Source: an uncultured bacterium (GTDB lineage: Bacteria > Bacillota > Clostridia > Lachnospirales > Lachnospiraceae). Taken from it: DNA of 64,000 nucleotides. The notes beneath the pieces were generated by a model that was not told where the DNA came from, searched no databases, and saw nothing but the letters and a program-made list of their open reading frames with translations. Below are positions 15,800 through 25,381 of the stretch, piece after piece. Position 1 is the first letter of the stretch, and each line of letters begins with the position of its first letter. The stretch spans positions 1-64,000 of the forward strand of contig CAJMNR010000023.1 of the NCBI GenBank assembly GCA_905214875.1, given 5' to 3'. Both the position numbers and the translations under genes were made by a program.

Positions 15800-17563
15800 A
15801 TGAAACAAATTATAGATATTATTTCAAATGAAGTAAAAGCGGCATTTGAAAGTTTAGGATATGATCAAAAATACGGTGAAGTATCCTTATCAAATCGTCC
15901 AGATCTTTGCCAGTACCAATGTAATGGTGCATTGGCAGCAGCAAAAGAATATAGAAAAGCACCATTTATGATTGCGGACGAAGTAGTTGCTAAGTTAGCG
16001 GACAGCAAGACTTTTAAAGATATCACTATGGTTCGTCCTGGATTTATCAATATCAACTTAAGTGACGAATTTGTTGCATCTTACGTAAATGAAATGTTAG
16101 GTGCAGATAAGTTCGGTTTAGAAGCTCCTGAAAAGGTGAAAAAGATTGTAATCGATTACGGCGGCCCTAATGTTGCAAAACCTTTACATGTTGGACATTT
16201 ACGTTCTGCAGTTATCGGTGAAAGTATCAAGAGAATCAACAAATTCTTAGGACATGATGTTATTGGTGACGTGCATCTTGGTGACTGGGGACTTCAAATG
16301 GGTCTTATTATCATGGAACTTAAGAAACGTAAACCAGAGCTTTGCTATTTCGATGATAACTTCACTGGTGAATACCCAGAAGAAGCTCCATTTACCATTA
16401 GTGAATTAGAAGAAATCTATCCTACTGCAAATGCATATGCGAAGGAACATCCAGAATTCAGAGAAGCGGCAAAAGAAGCAACGAACCAGCTTCAAAAAGG
16501 TAAACCTGGCTACCGTGCAATCTGGAAACACATTATTGGTGTCAGCGTTAGCGATTTAAAGAAAAACTATGAAAACTTAAATGTTGACTTTGATCTTTGG
16601 AAAGGTGAAAGTGATGCAAATGAGTATATTCCAGAAGTAGTTGAGTATTTAAAAGAAAATGGATATGCATATGTAAGTGAAGGCGCTTTAGTTGTAGATG
16701 TTAAGGAAGAAACTGATACAAAAGACATTCCTCCTTGCATGATTTTAAAATCTGACGGTTCTGCAATCTATGCAACAACAGATATTGCAACAATCGTGGA
16801 ACGTGAAAAATTATTTAAGCCGGATGAAATCAAATATGTTGTTGATAAACGTCAGGAACTTCATTTTGAACAAGTATTCCGTTGCTGTAAGAAGACTAAG
16901 ATCTTTGATGAAAATAAAAAGCTTACTTTCCTTGGTTTCGGTACAATGAATGGAAAAGATGGTAAGCCATTTAAGACTCGTGACGGTGGAGTTATGAGAC
17001 TTGAATACCTTATCTCTTCTATCAACGATGCTGTTTATGAAAAAATCATGAGCAACCGTGAAATGCCAGAAGAGGAAGCAAGAGAAATCGCTAAGACAGT
17101 TGGTCTTGCAGCATTAAAATATGGTGATTTATCTAACCAGGCAAGCAAAGATTATATCTTCGATATCGACCGTTTCACTTCTTTCGAAGGAAACACTGGT
17201 CCTTATATCCTTTATACAATCGTTCGTATTAAGTCTATCCTTAATAAAGCGAAGAATCAAGGAATTACAGATGTAGACAGCATTCTTGCACCAGCAAATG
17301 CTTCTGAACTTGCACTTATGCTTGAACTTGTAAAATACAATGGTGTTATTTACTCTTCTGGAGAAGAAAATGCACCTCATCGTATTTGCCAATATATTTA
17401 TGATCTTGCAAATGCATTCAACCGTTTCTACCATGAAAACAAGATTCTTGCAGAAGAAGACAAAGCTCGTCAGGCTTCTTGGATCAAGTTAATCTGTGGT
17501 ACAAAAGATGTGCTTGAAACTTGTATTGATTTACTTGGATTTAATGCACCAGAGCGCATGTAA
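15800..17563 (+). CDS. argS: arginyl-tRNA synthetase
   Basis: A 587-residue class I aminoacyl-tRNA synthetase that charges tRNA-Arg. An N-terminal additional domain recognises the tRNA; the HIGH motif appears as H-V-G-H at residues 130-133. The KMSKS loop is the degenerate ArgRS form, around G-K-P-F-K-T-R-D-G-G. The C-terminal anticodon-binding (DALR) domain ends at the protein terminus. The length is typical of the family. It is monocistronic with a consensus promoter and a strong terminator. Confidence 0.96.
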   Translation: MKQIIDIISNEVKAAFESLGYDQKYGEVSLSNRPDLCQYQCNGALAAAKEYRKAPFMIADEVVAKLADSKTFKDITMVRPGFININLSDEFVASYVNEMLGADKFGLEAPEKVKKIVIDYGGPNVAKPLHVGHLRSAVIGESIKRINKFLGHDVIGDVHLGDWGLQMGLIIMELKKRKPELCYFDDNFTGEYPEEAPFTISELEEIYPTANAYAKEHPEFREAAKEATNQLQKGKPGYRAIWKHIIGVSVSDLKKNYENLNVDFDLWKGESDANEYIPEVVEYLKENGYAYVSEGALVVDVKEETDTKDIPPCMILKSDGSAIYATTDIATIVEREKLFKPDEIKYVVDKRQELHFEQVFRCCKKTKIFDENKKLTFLGFGTMNGKDGKPFKTRDGGVMRLEYLISSINDAVYEKIMSNREMPEEEAREIAKTVGLAALKYGDLSNQASKDYIFDIDRFTSFEGNTGPYILYTIVRIKSILNKAKNQGITDVDSILAPANASELALMLELVKYNGVIYSSGEENAPHRICQYIYDLANAFNRFYHENKILAEEDKARQASWIKLICGTKDVLETCIDLLGFNAPERM

Positions 17564-17600
17564 CCCAGAGGGCAGCCTTTATTCAATGCAAAAGGTAATG

Positions 17601-17637
17601 AAAGAGCCATCATCGCGATAGCGATGGTGGCTCTTTT
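17601..17637 (+). terminator. intrinsic terminator of argS
   Basis: A 16-bp stem (17601-17616 with 17621-17636, one G-U pair) with a 4-nt loop, followed by T. Confidence 0.85.
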
Positions 17638-17719
17638 GGTTATTCGGGGAGTGAATTCCTGAATAACGATTAGTTTTGATAAAAAGATTGTGCTAGATTT
17701 TGAGAGCGTATTGACTTAG

Positions 17720-17824
17720 AATAAAGAAGAAACAATACATGATGTAGAATTGATAAAGAGTATAAAGATGGGGGACGAGAAGTGCCTGATGAAAATTATC
17801 CCTCATAAAGAACTTTGGAAATAA
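17720..17824 (+). pseudogene. possible remnant of a sigma-factor N-terminus
   Basis: An open stretch of 34 codons with no ATG at its head contains E-L-I-K-S-I-K-M-G-D-E-K, which resembles the first helix of sigma-70 region 2 (typically E-L-I-x-x-I-x-x-G-D-E). It stops with TAA at 17822. It could be the relic of a sigma factor gene or a chance match. The intergenic stretch 17638-18011 otherwise holds the leader ORF below. Confidence 0.2.
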
Positions 17825-17841
17825 AAAGGAAGGTGAAACAA

Positions 17842-17925
17842 ATGTTATGTCATTTAGTGATTGATTTGAATGCAGGACTCTGTGCAAGGTCTGATGAGTG
17901 GGCGAAACTTGCACAGAGATTATAA
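17842..17925 (+). CDS. possible 27-residue leader peptide upstream of MFS exporter
   Basis: A 27-codon frame (begins M-L-C-H-L-V, ends K-L-A-Q-R-L) with a good ribosome-binding site, AAGGAAGG, 8 nt upstream. Its second half overlaps a perfect 11-bp inverted repeat, and the exporter gene begins 86 nt after its stop. That arrangement resembles translation-attenuation leaders of drug-exporter and ribosome-methylase genes. Whether it is translated is unproven. Confidence 0.4.
   Translation: MLCHLVIDLNAGLCARSDEWAKLAQRL
17878..17918 (+). promoter_or_regulatory. 11-bp inverted repeat within the leader ORF
   Basis: CTCTGTGCAAG (17878-17888) is perfectly complementary to CTTGCACAGAG (17908-17918) across a 19-nt loop. 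No T run follows, so it is not a simple terminator. It could be the first hairpin of an attenuator controlling the exporter gene. Confidence 0.5.
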
Positions 17926-18011
17926 AGAAGTTATAGTTCGTCCTCATTGGATTTTGCACTTATCAGATAGAGATGTTTAGAAATCAGATATCTATAAGGA
18001 GAGAAAACTCA

Positions 18012-19289
18012 ATGAAAATAAAAGAAAAGAATTACATAGTATTTTGGCTTAGCCAATCGGTTGCACAATTAGGTAGTGCAATGACTAGCTTCGCCCTTGT
18101 TTTATGGGCATATGAACAAACGGATTCGGCAATGACAGTATCGGTTATGACATTTTTTAATTATATTCCCTATATCATTGTCAGTTTATTTGCAGGCTCG
18201 ATTGTGGATCGTCATAGAAAAAAGAATATACTATTGCTTTCTGATTCCGTTGCAGGAATCTGTTCGTTGGCGATTTTGATTGCTTGGAAAGAAAACGTAT
18301 TAAGCATAGGTATTATTTATATTGTAAATGCAGTCATAGGTTTTATGAATTCCTTTCAGGCACCTGCAGAGCAAGTAGCAATAGGTAAGATGGTTCCAAA
18401 GGAAAAACTATCACAAATTAGTGGTTTGAATTCTTTTTCGTCAAATTTGATTACTGCGTTGTCGCCAGTATTTGCGGCAGCCATGTATTCCGTTATTGGA
18501 TTAGAGGGAATCTTATTTGTGGATCTAGGTTCGTTCTTAATCGCTGTTACAGTGCTTTTTATATGGATTACCATTCCAGAACAGATTGATAAAACTCAAA
18601 AGAAGGAACCAATTCTTAGCGGATGTAAGATAGGTCTTTCCTATCTTTGGGAAAATAAAGGGTTATGGTATATTGTTCTAACAATGGCTGTACTGAATTT
18701 CCTTTCAAGGTTGACGTATGAGAACATTTTGTCGCCAATGATCCTAGCAAGAAGCGGTAAGAATGAAATGGCATTAGCAGCAGTGAATGCAGCAATCGGA
18801 ATTGGTGGCATTCTTGGTGGAATCTTAGTATCCATACGAAGAAAGCCAAAGAATAAGGTAGGGGTGATGTACCGGAGTGCTGCAATTTCCTTTTTATTTG
18901 GAGATTTTTTAATGGCAGTCGGAAGAAATCCTTTAATATGGTGCTTTGCTGGGGCGGCTGCAAGTTTACCAATTCCGTTTGTCATGGCAGCGCAAACTGT
19001 AATTCTTTATGAACGAATTCCAGAAGAAATACAAGGAAGGGTTTTCGCAGTAAGAAATGCCATTCAGTTTAGTACGATTCCTGTGGGAATCCTGCTTGGT
19101 GGATGGTTAGCAGACTATGTGTTTGAACCGATGATGATGGGGAATGGAGGCATAAAGGATGTGCTTCATTTCCTTGTTGGAACTGGTGAAGGTAGCGGTA
19201 TGGCAGTTATGTTTTTATGTACGAGCTGCTTAGGAAGTATCTTTAGCTTTTGGATCGCTAATAAGAAAGAAATGAAGCAGCTTCGTTAA
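18012..19289 (+). CDS. MFS transporter, Mef-like drug exporter subgroup
   Basis: A 425-residue integral membrane protein with about 12 hydrophobic segments. The loop motif after helix 2, G-S-I-V-D-R-H-R-K-K, is the MFS motif A region, and the N-terminus Y-I-V-F-W-L-S-Q-S-V resembles the macrolide-efflux (MefA-like) group. It probably exports a small molecule by proton antiport; the substrate cannot be read from sequence. The ATG at 18012 was chosen because AAGGAG lies 9-10 nt upstream; the longer frame from 17973 lacks one. A leader ORF with a hairpin precedes it, suggesting inducible control. Confidence 0.82.
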   Translation: MKIKEKNYIVFWLSQSVAQLGSAMTSFALVLWAYEQTDSAMTVSVMTFFNYIPYIIVSLFAGSIVDRHRKKNILLLSDSVAGICSLAILIAWKENVLSIGIIYIVNAVIGFMNSFQAPAEQVAIGKMVPKEKLSQISGLNSFSSNLITALSPVFAAAMYSVIGLEGILFVDLGSFLIAVTVLFIWITIPEQIDKTQKKEPILSGCKIGLSYLWENKGLWYIVLTMAVLNFLSRLTYENILSPMILARSGKNEMALAAVNAAIGIGGILGGILVSIRRKPKNKVGVMYRSAAISFLFGDFLMAVGRNPLIWCFAGAAASLPIPFVMAAQTVILYERIPEEIQGRVFAVRNAIQFSTIPVGILLGGWLADYVFEPMMMGNGGIKDVLHFLVGTGEGSGMAVMFLCTSCLGSIFSFWIANKKEMKQLR

Positions 19290-19361
19290 GAATATTGTTG
19301 CATCTTGTAGCTATGAAGAGTATTATGATATAAATACAAAAAAACCAAAAGAGGGATAAAG

Positions 19362-20675
19362 ATGTTTAAAGAGACTTCCAAGCTAGTCATCTATAATAAT
19401 ATTTCCGATGACAGTATTTTAAAGCAGGTAGCGTACATATTTAAAGAGTTTGAAGAAAATACAATTACGAAAGAGGAGGCAATTTCAAAGATTTACGGTC
19501 AGATTCACAGACTGCTTGAGGTTGCTACCAAATACGGATTTAACAATAATCTATGGCAGAATTATCTGACATATCTGTTGATTATGACTGAGACACCATT
19601 TAGTATCAGTTCAGAAAAGACAGGCGCATTGGACGGTAGCATCAATATTTTTGCGCTTAAGGAATTTGAAGTGTTTATGAATCTATTCCATTATGATTTT
19701 TCAACCATTGAGAAAGAACTTGGAATTGACTGTTTTACAACAGTGACAAACTATCATTCCATTCCTAAGTTGGAGACAACATATAATAAGAATGTGAGTG
19801 AAAAAGTCGTAGCCTTAAGTGAAAAATTAGCCGCAGCAAAGGATGCGGAAGAATTCTATACACTTGTTACTGATTTTTATCGTAATTATGGTGTTGGCGT
19901 ATTAGGACTCAATAAGGCATTCCGTGTCGATAAAAAGAATGGTGAAGTAGTGCTTACGCCGATTACTAATACGGAAATCGTTCGTTTTGACAATATTGTC
20001 GGATATGAGTCACAGAAACAGAAATTAAAAGACAATACAGAAGCTTTCTTAAAAGGAAGAAAGGCAAACAACGTGTTAATGTTTGGTGATTCTGGAACTG
20101 GTAAGTCTACAAGCATTAAGGCACTGTTAAATGAGTATTATGAGGATGGCCTTCGTATTATCGAAATCTACAAGCATCAGTTTGAAGATTTATCGAAAGT
20201 CATTGCTATGATTAAAAATAGAAATTATAAATTTATCATCTATATGGATGATTTGTCTTTTGAAGAGTTTGAAATCGAGTACAAATACTTAAAGGCAGTG
20301 ATTGAAGGCGGTCTTGAAATCAAGCCTCAAAATGTATTGATTTATGCAACGTCTAACCGTAGACATTTAATTCGTGAGACATGGTCGGATCGTGACGATG
20401 TAAAGGACGAAGAGATGCATCATTCCGATACAATGCAGGAAAAATTATCGTTGGTTGCCAGATTTGGTGTTACGATTCATTTTGCAAAACCAGATAAGAA
20501 GCAGTTTAACGAAATCGTGCTTGGACTTGCAAGACGTTATAAAGAGATTACCTATACGGATGACGAGTTATTGCTGATGGCAAACCGTTGGGAATTAAGC
20601 CATGGCGGTATGTCAGGAAGATGTGCGGAGCAATTTATTTCCTATGTATTAGGTACATTGCCTGAAACTAAATAG
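19362..20675 (+). CDS. DUF815-family AAA-type ATPase
   Basis: A 437-residue protein. The C-terminal half (about 205-437) is the DUF815 P-loop ATPase domain: Walker A G-D-S-G-T-G-K-S-T, Walker B-like I-I-Y-M-D-D-L-S-F, and the family signature Y-A-T-S-N-R-R-H-L with an arginine-finger region. The N-terminal 200 residues are helical and uncharacterised. DUF815 proteins are widespread in bacteria, but their cellular role is not established. It is monocistronic, preceded by AGAGGG and followed by a strong terminator. Confidence 0.85.
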   Translation: MFKETSKLVIYNNISDDSILKQVAYIFKEFEENTITKEEAISKIYGQIHRLLEVATKYGFNNNLWQNYLTYLLIMTETPFSISSEKTGALDGSINIFALKEFEVFMNLFHYDFSTIEKELGIDCFTTVTNYHSIPKLETTYNKNVSEKVVALSEKLAAAKDAEEFYTLVTDFYRNYGVGVLGLNKAFRVDKKNGEVVLTPITNTEIVRFDNIVGYESQKQKLKDNTEAFLKGRKANNVLMFGDSGTGKSTSIKALLNEYYEDGLRIIEIYKHQFEDLSKVIAMIKNRNYKFIIYMDDLSFEEFEIEYKYLKAVIEGGLEIKPQNVLIYATSNRRHLIRETWSDRDDVKDEEMHHSDTMQEKLSLVARFGVTIHFAKPDKKQFNEIVLGLARRYKEITYTDDELLLMANRWELSHGGMSGRCAEQFISYVLGTLPETK

Positions 20676-20689
20676 TTAGTAATGAAAGA

Positions 20690-20723
20690 GCCGAGATAAC
20701 AGGGGAAATCCTGTTATCTCGGC
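20690..20723 (+). terminator. intrinsic terminator of the DUF815 gene
   Basis: A perfect 14-bp stem (20690-20703 with 20710-20723) followed by TTTATTG. Confidence 0.85.
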
Positions 20724-20849
20724 TTTATTGTATCCCTAGAAACTAAGCTACCGGATAAGTTGGTGGTCTTCACTTGTACAAAAGTATAATGTTTTTGCTA
20801 TTAATGTGCAATAAGTACAAATAAGATGGTAAAAGATACAGAGATAGTT

Positions 20850-21293
20850 ATGAAAAGTAAGCGAAGAACAACACTTTTTTTGAGTATTGGTATATTCCTA
20901 GTAGTTGTTTTACTTGTTGTATGGGGAGTAAATAGGTTGAACAAGGCTAAAAAAGTTGCCAATATAGAAAAGATAACAGTATCAATTGGCGATGTTGCAT
21001 CATGTACTTATGGAAAAAATGAGTTTGTGGTCCGTGATAAAAACAACATTAAGATAGTGAATCAGTTGATTGAAGATTATAACGATAAAGATGCAGTCTA
21101 TGAACATTGGAAGGTAGGAGACTTTGCTTATAATTATAACTTGAAGGTAGAAGATAAGTTTGGAAAGCAATCCGACTATTACATACAATCGACATCAATT
21201 TCGGCAGATAACCATATGGATCAAGTATTCTATTCCGAAGAAGTCGTAAAACAGATTGGTATATTCTATCTATTGGATAGCAGTTCCTTATAA
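20850..21293 (+). CDS. hypothetical single-pass membrane protein
   Basis: A protein of 147 residues with a basic N-terminus (M-K-S-K-R-R), one membrane helix (about residues 8-27) and a hydrophilic domain of about 115 residues, presumably extracellular. I do not recognise the family. No strong ribosome-binding site precedes either possible start (20826 or 20850); I prefer 20850 because the protein then begins with the usual basic residues before the helix. It lies alone between two terminators. Confidence 0.6.
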   Translation: MKSKRRTTLFLSIGIFLVVVLLVVWGVNRLNKAKKVANIEKITVSIGDVASCTYGKNEFVVRDKNNIKIVNQLIEDYNDKDAVYEHWKVGDFAYNYNLKVEDKFGKQSDYYIQSTSISADNHMDQVFYSEEVVKQIGIFYLLDSSSL

Positions 21294-21377
21294 GAGCTGA
21301 AGATTACGATGAGGGAGAATATGGCCTCATCTGATGTCAAAGAAGAGAAGGTTACCGATTCGGCAGTGATAAAAAAG

Positions 21378-21410
21378 AAGGAGAATGAGTAGATTTCATT
21401 CTCCTTTTTG
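21378..21410. terminator. bidirectional terminator downstream of ppk
   Basis: An 11-bp stem (21378-21388 with 21396-21406) with a T run on the plus strand and an A-rich, minus-strand T-rich flank at 21371-21376. Confidence 0.8.
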
Positions 21411-21425
21411 CATGTACTTCTTTCT

Positions 21426-23573
21426 TTACATCAAATCTTCTGGTGGAAGCAATGGTTCAAATGTACGGGAAACATCTGGTTTCTCATTTTCACCAGAGGA
21501 TTCTCTTTGGGCTTCTTCACAAAAATATTCTTGTGAATTTAGCAATACTTTACCTCGTTTATCCACCTTTTCGTAAGTGCCTTCTTTTGTTAAGATGTGC
21601 GCTTTCACCGTGTCTTTTAACTGGATATTTAGCATGTTAAATACTCTATTTCTAAGTTCGCTATCTTCGACAGGAAACATGATTTCGACACGTCGGTCTA
21701 AGTTACGAGGCATAAGGTCTGCGCTGCTCATATAAAGTTCTTCAAATCCATCATTATAAAAATAATAGATTCTAGCATGCTCTAAGAAGGTGCCTACAAT
21801 AGAGCGTACCGTTATTGTGTCACTAATTCCTTCGATGCCGACTTTAAGGCAGCAGATGCCGCGAATGATTAAATGAATCTCTACGCCTGCAGCACTGGCT
21901 TCATAGAGGGCGCCAATCATTTTGGCATCGCACAAAGAATTCATTTTTGCAATAATCATTGCTTTCTTTCCTTCTTTGGCATGCCGAATCTCACGGTCAA
22001 TTAGTTCCATAAATCTGTCACGCAGCCAGATTGGAGCCAAGGACAACTTATGCCATGTAGGTGGTTCGGAATAACCAGATAGCATGTTAAATACAGCGGT
22101 AGCATCTTCACCGTAAGGCGCTTTACAAGTAAGTAGTCCAAGGTCTGTATACAGCTTGGCTGTGCTATCGTTGTAATTGCCGGTTCCAAGATGAACATAG
22201 CGGCGAATGCCGTCTTCTTCCTTACGTACAATCAGCGTAATCTTACAGTGGGTCTTCAAACCTACCAGTCCATAAATAACATGGCAGCCGGCTTTTTCAA
22301 GCTTTTTCGCCCAGTTAATATTATTTTCTTCATCAAATCTCGCTTTTAGTTCGACAAGAACAGTTACTTGCTTTCCATTTTCAGCAGCAGTAGCAAGAGA
22401 AGCAATAATCGGTGAATTACTGCTGACACGATATAAGGTTTGCTTAATTGCCAACACAAGAGGGTCGTTAGCCGCCTGTCTTACGAAGTCCACTACAGCA
22501 TCGAAGGAGTAGTAAGGGTGGCTTAGCAGATAATCATGAGCACGAATTTGTTCGAAGATATCACCGTCTAAGTCAAGTCCTGGAACTGGCTTTGGAATAT
22601 ATTTTTTATCTCTTAAGTGATCAAACCCATCGATGGAAGAAAGCTTCATAAGAAAGGTCAGATCGATAGGGCCCGCCATATAAAAGATGTCAGATTCGCT
22701 TTTTATGCCAAGCTCTTTTGTAAGAATCTTAAGTAGATGTTTGTCGCACCCCTCTTCGATTTCTAGTCGAATGACTTCGCCCCATTTTCTCTTCTTCAGC
22801 TTATTTTCGATTTCACTTAATAAGTCGGCAGCTTCCTCTTCATCAATAGATAAATCCGCATTTCTCATGATTCGGTAAGGATGGGCTTCTTTGACTTCAT
22901 AATTTAAAAATAATTTTTGTATGTTCTTTTCGATGATCTGTTCGAGCAGGATAAAGGTCTTGCATGTAATGTTTTCAGAAGGGATGGGTACGATTCGTGG
23001 AAGTACACTTGGAACTTGTACTGTCGCAAAATCATATGGCTTGTCTTTTTTCTTATCTTTTAATAAGGCGGCAATGTTTAACGTCTTATTACGAAGTAAT
23101 GGAAAAGGACGAGAGGAGTCTACGGCCATCGGAGTCAGTACAGGATAGACAAATTCCTCAAAATACTGATCCACATAGGCGCTTTGTGCTTCTGATAGTT
23201 TTTCATATTCCGGAATGATTACAATGTCATTTTGCTTTAATGTAGGAAGGAGAGACCGATTATAGGTCGAATATTGAAGGTTTACTAATTCGTGTGCCTT
23301 CGATAATATTTTCGTCAACTGTTCACCAGGGGTAAGACCAGATAAGTCAGGCTTCTGATATTTGGCATTTACCATATCTTTTAAGGAAGCAACACGGACC
23401 ATAAAGAATTCATCTAAGTTTGAAGCGGTAATCGATAGAAACTTGGTCCGTTCTAACAGTGGGATGGATTTGTCCCTTGCTTCATAAAGAACACGGTAGT
23501 TAAAGTCAAGCCAGCTAAGTTCACGATTTCGAAAATATTGAGGTTTCATAAATTCAGGTTTTACTTGCTTCAT
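21426..23573 (-). CDS. ppk: polyphosphate kinase 1
   Basis: A 715-residue PPK1, which polymerises the terminal phosphate of ATP into polyphosphate. It begins with the N-terminal domain signature F-R-N-R-E-L-S-W-L-D-F-N. The two conserved histidines are visible in G-L-K-T-H-C-K (phospho-His) and L-E-H-A-R-I-Y-Y-F. H-L-G-T-G-N-Y-N lies between them. The length is typical (about 690-720). It starts immediately after the stop codon of ppx in a two-gene operon, coupling synthesis and degradation. Confidence 0.95.
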   Translation of the reverse strand: MKQVKPEFMKPQYFRNRELSWLDFNYRVLYEARDKSIPLLERTKFLSITASNLDEFFMVRVASLKDMVNAKYQKPDLSGLTPGEQLTKILSKAHELVNLQYSTYNRSLLPTLKQNDIVIIPEYEKLSEAQSAYVDQYFEEFVYPVLTPMAVDSSRPFPLLRNKTLNIAALLKDKKKDKPYDFATVQVPSVLPRIVPIPSENITCKTFILLEQIIEKNIQKLFLNYEVKEAHPYRIMRNADLSIDEEEAADLLSEIENKLKKRKWGEVIRLEIEEGCDKHLLKILTKELGIKSESDIFYMAGPIDLTFLMKLSSIDGFDHLRDKKYIPKPVPGLDLDGDIFEQIRAHDYLLSHPYYSFDAVVDFVRQAANDPLVLAIKQTLYRVSSNSPIIASLATAAENGKQVTVLVELKARFDEENNINWAKKLEKAGCHVIYGLVGLKTHCKITLIVRKEEDGIRRYVHLGTGNYNDSTAKLYTDLGLLTCKAPYGEDATAVFNMLSGYSEPPTWHKLSLAPIWLRDRFMELIDREIRHAKEGKKAMIIAKMNSLCDAKMIGALYEASAAGVEIHLIIRGICCLKVGIEGISDTITVRSIVGTFLEHARIYYFYNDGFEELYMSSADLMPRNLDRRVEIMFPVEDSELRNRVFNMLNIQLKDTVKAHILTKEGTYEKVDKRGKVLLNSQEYFCEEAQRESSGENEKPDVSRTFEPLLPPEDLM

Positions 23574-25121
23574 TTAAATACTCCTTTTCTGTTTTAGGAC
23601 AGGACGTATTCCATAGACTTCTTCGAAAAAGTCAGCCTTTTTTGTAAATAAGCCTTGTTCCAATGTGATATCTTCAAATGTTTCCGTTTCCAAAAGCAGT
23701 AATGTTTCCTTATCGGTGTATTTTAAACGACAGGAAATAGTAGTGAGCTTTTGCTTATGACTTTTATCTAAGGCATTTGCAAGTCTTAGAATGGCAGTTA
23801 GTTTCGCAAGTACGACGTACGTCTCTTTATCGATAGTGTGATTGGTTTCTTTATAGCTTGGAAAAGTGGTCGTCTTATATCGAACCAGGTTAGCGACGAG
23901 TTTTCGTTCTGCATGACTGAGACCGATGATTTCCGTAGACATAACGATATGGTACGAGTTTGCTTGTACCTGATTCATATTGATAAATTCACCGCAACTG
24001 TGGAGAATGACAGCAATTTGCAGATAAAGGCGTTCTCGTTCACCAAGGCCGTGGACCTTTTTCAAGCTATCAAACAGTGAAAGAGCAATATGCTCCACAT
24101 TATTTAAATGAGCCTCAGTACATTGATAGCGTCTTGCAATATTACGAGACGCTTCTATAATATCCGCATTGAAGTCATGAGGAATTACAAGTTTTTCGTT
24201 TCTTAATGCATAATCGACAGCCAGCGCATCACAAAGTTTTATATTTGAAAGATACAGGTCGCTGGCTTTCGTCTTTTTTAGCAATTTATAAAAGATCATT
24301 GCTGTGGGAAGCAGTAGGCTTGTCTGTTCTTTGGAGAGATTTAATTCTTTGCTGCACTCCTCTACGCTTTTTTTCTCCAATGTCTGATAGGAAGAAATAT
24401 AAGTTTCGGCTTCTATCGTCTTTTTAAAGTCTATCTTTTTAATCAGCTTAATTAGTTCCTGAAGATGTTCTCCAAAGCCTATCATATGTTTGATCTTATT
24501 CTTCGGTAAAAATAATTGATCGTAAGTAGATAGGTCATATTCGATGTATTCGTTAATCAGATTTGTGTAATTGACCGTTTCTTTTTCCACTTTGCTAAGA
24601 AGTTCTCGAATTCGCAGGGAACCTAGTTTTATGTTTTGTGTACTCTGCAGTACATTATGGTTAAATAGGCTGATTTGAATGCTTCCAGCGCCTACATCCA
24701 CAACAGCAGTATGTTTTGAAATCATCAGGCTAAAGGGTTCTTCAAAAAATGCGAGTGCCTTATAGCAGAGAAAACGTTGTTCGGAGTTTGATAGTATCCG
24801 TATCTTTAGTCCGGTGCGAAGACGAATCTGATCAAGGACAAAGAGACAGTTTTTCGCCTCTCTTAGGCCACTTGTAGCGCAGGCAGCATAATCAGTTACG
24901 TCATATTCTTTCATTTTTTTCGTGAATTTTAAGAGGACAGTACAAAGATCGTCGATTCTTTGATAGCTCAACTGTCCATAGGTATAAGTTTCAGATCCTA
25001 GTTCCAATGTTTGCTTTATATAATCTAATTCATGAAGACCATTTTTCTTCGTTATTTCATAGATTTTCATAGCGAGGTTATTAGAACCAACATCAATCGC
25101 AGCAAAAGTAGTAACAGACAT
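23574..25121 (-). CDS. ppx: Ppx/GppA-type exopolyphosphatase
   Basis: A 515-residue member of the actin-like-ATPase-fold Ppx/GppA family, which removes terminal phosphate from polyphosphate or converts pppGpp to ppGpp. The phosphate-1 motif A-I-D-V-G-S-N-N and the phosphate-2-like motif V-V-D-V-G-A-G-S are present. A C-terminal HD-like helical domain follows (about residues 310-515, with I-L-H-S-C-G). The ATG at 25121 was chosen over GTG 25130 because AGAGG lies 9 nt upstream of it. Its stop abuts the ppk start, so translation is probably coupled. Confidence 0.9.
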   Translation of the reverse strand: MSVTTFAAIDVGSNNLAMKIYEITKKNGLHELDYIKQTLELGSETYTYGQLSYQRIDDLCTVLLKFTKKMKEYDVTDYAACATSGLREAKNCLFVLDQIRLRTGLKIRILSNSEQRFLCYKALAFFEEPFSLMISKHTAVVDVGAGSIQISLFNHNVLQSTQNIKLGSLRIRELLSKVEKETVNYTNLINEYIEYDLSTYDQLFLPKNKIKHMIGFGEHLQELIKLIKKIDFKKTIEAETYISSYQTLEKKSVEECSKELNLSKEQTSLLLPTAMIFYKLLKKTKASDLYLSNIKLCDALAVDYALRNEKLVIPHDFNADIIEASRNIARRYQCTEAHLNNVEHIALSLFDSLKKVHGLGERERLYLQIAVILHSCGEFINMNQVQANSYHIVMSTEIIGLSHAERKLVANLVRYKTTTFPSYKETNHTIDKETYVVLAKLTAILRLANALDKSHKQKLTTISCRLKYTDKETLLLLETETFEDITLEQGLFTKKADFFEEVYGIRPVLKQKRSI

Positions 25122-25381
25122 TTTCTTCACCTCTCACACAAATAAATTAACATATATTACCTATTTTACACACTTTATTAAAAATTGACTAGTTTAAATT
25201 TATTTGAAACGTCTATTTTACTAGCTTTTTTTGTGGAATATGGCTATAATGTATGAGGTAGATTGTGTGTATGAAGTATTGACAATTTATACATACTTTA
25301 AACGAATATAAAAGTTCTTATAGGCGTATGGCCGATAGACATAGAATAAGAAATACGTAAGCTTAGAAAGAGAGTAGTACA

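Noticed and set aside
17693..17959. 88-residue open frame, minus strand
   Set aside because: Low-complexity hydrophobic composition without start signals, opposite the exporter leader region.
25231..25313. queA promoter from TATAAT 25245 or TTGACA 25279
   Set aside because: Neither has a partner element at 16-18 nt spacing.
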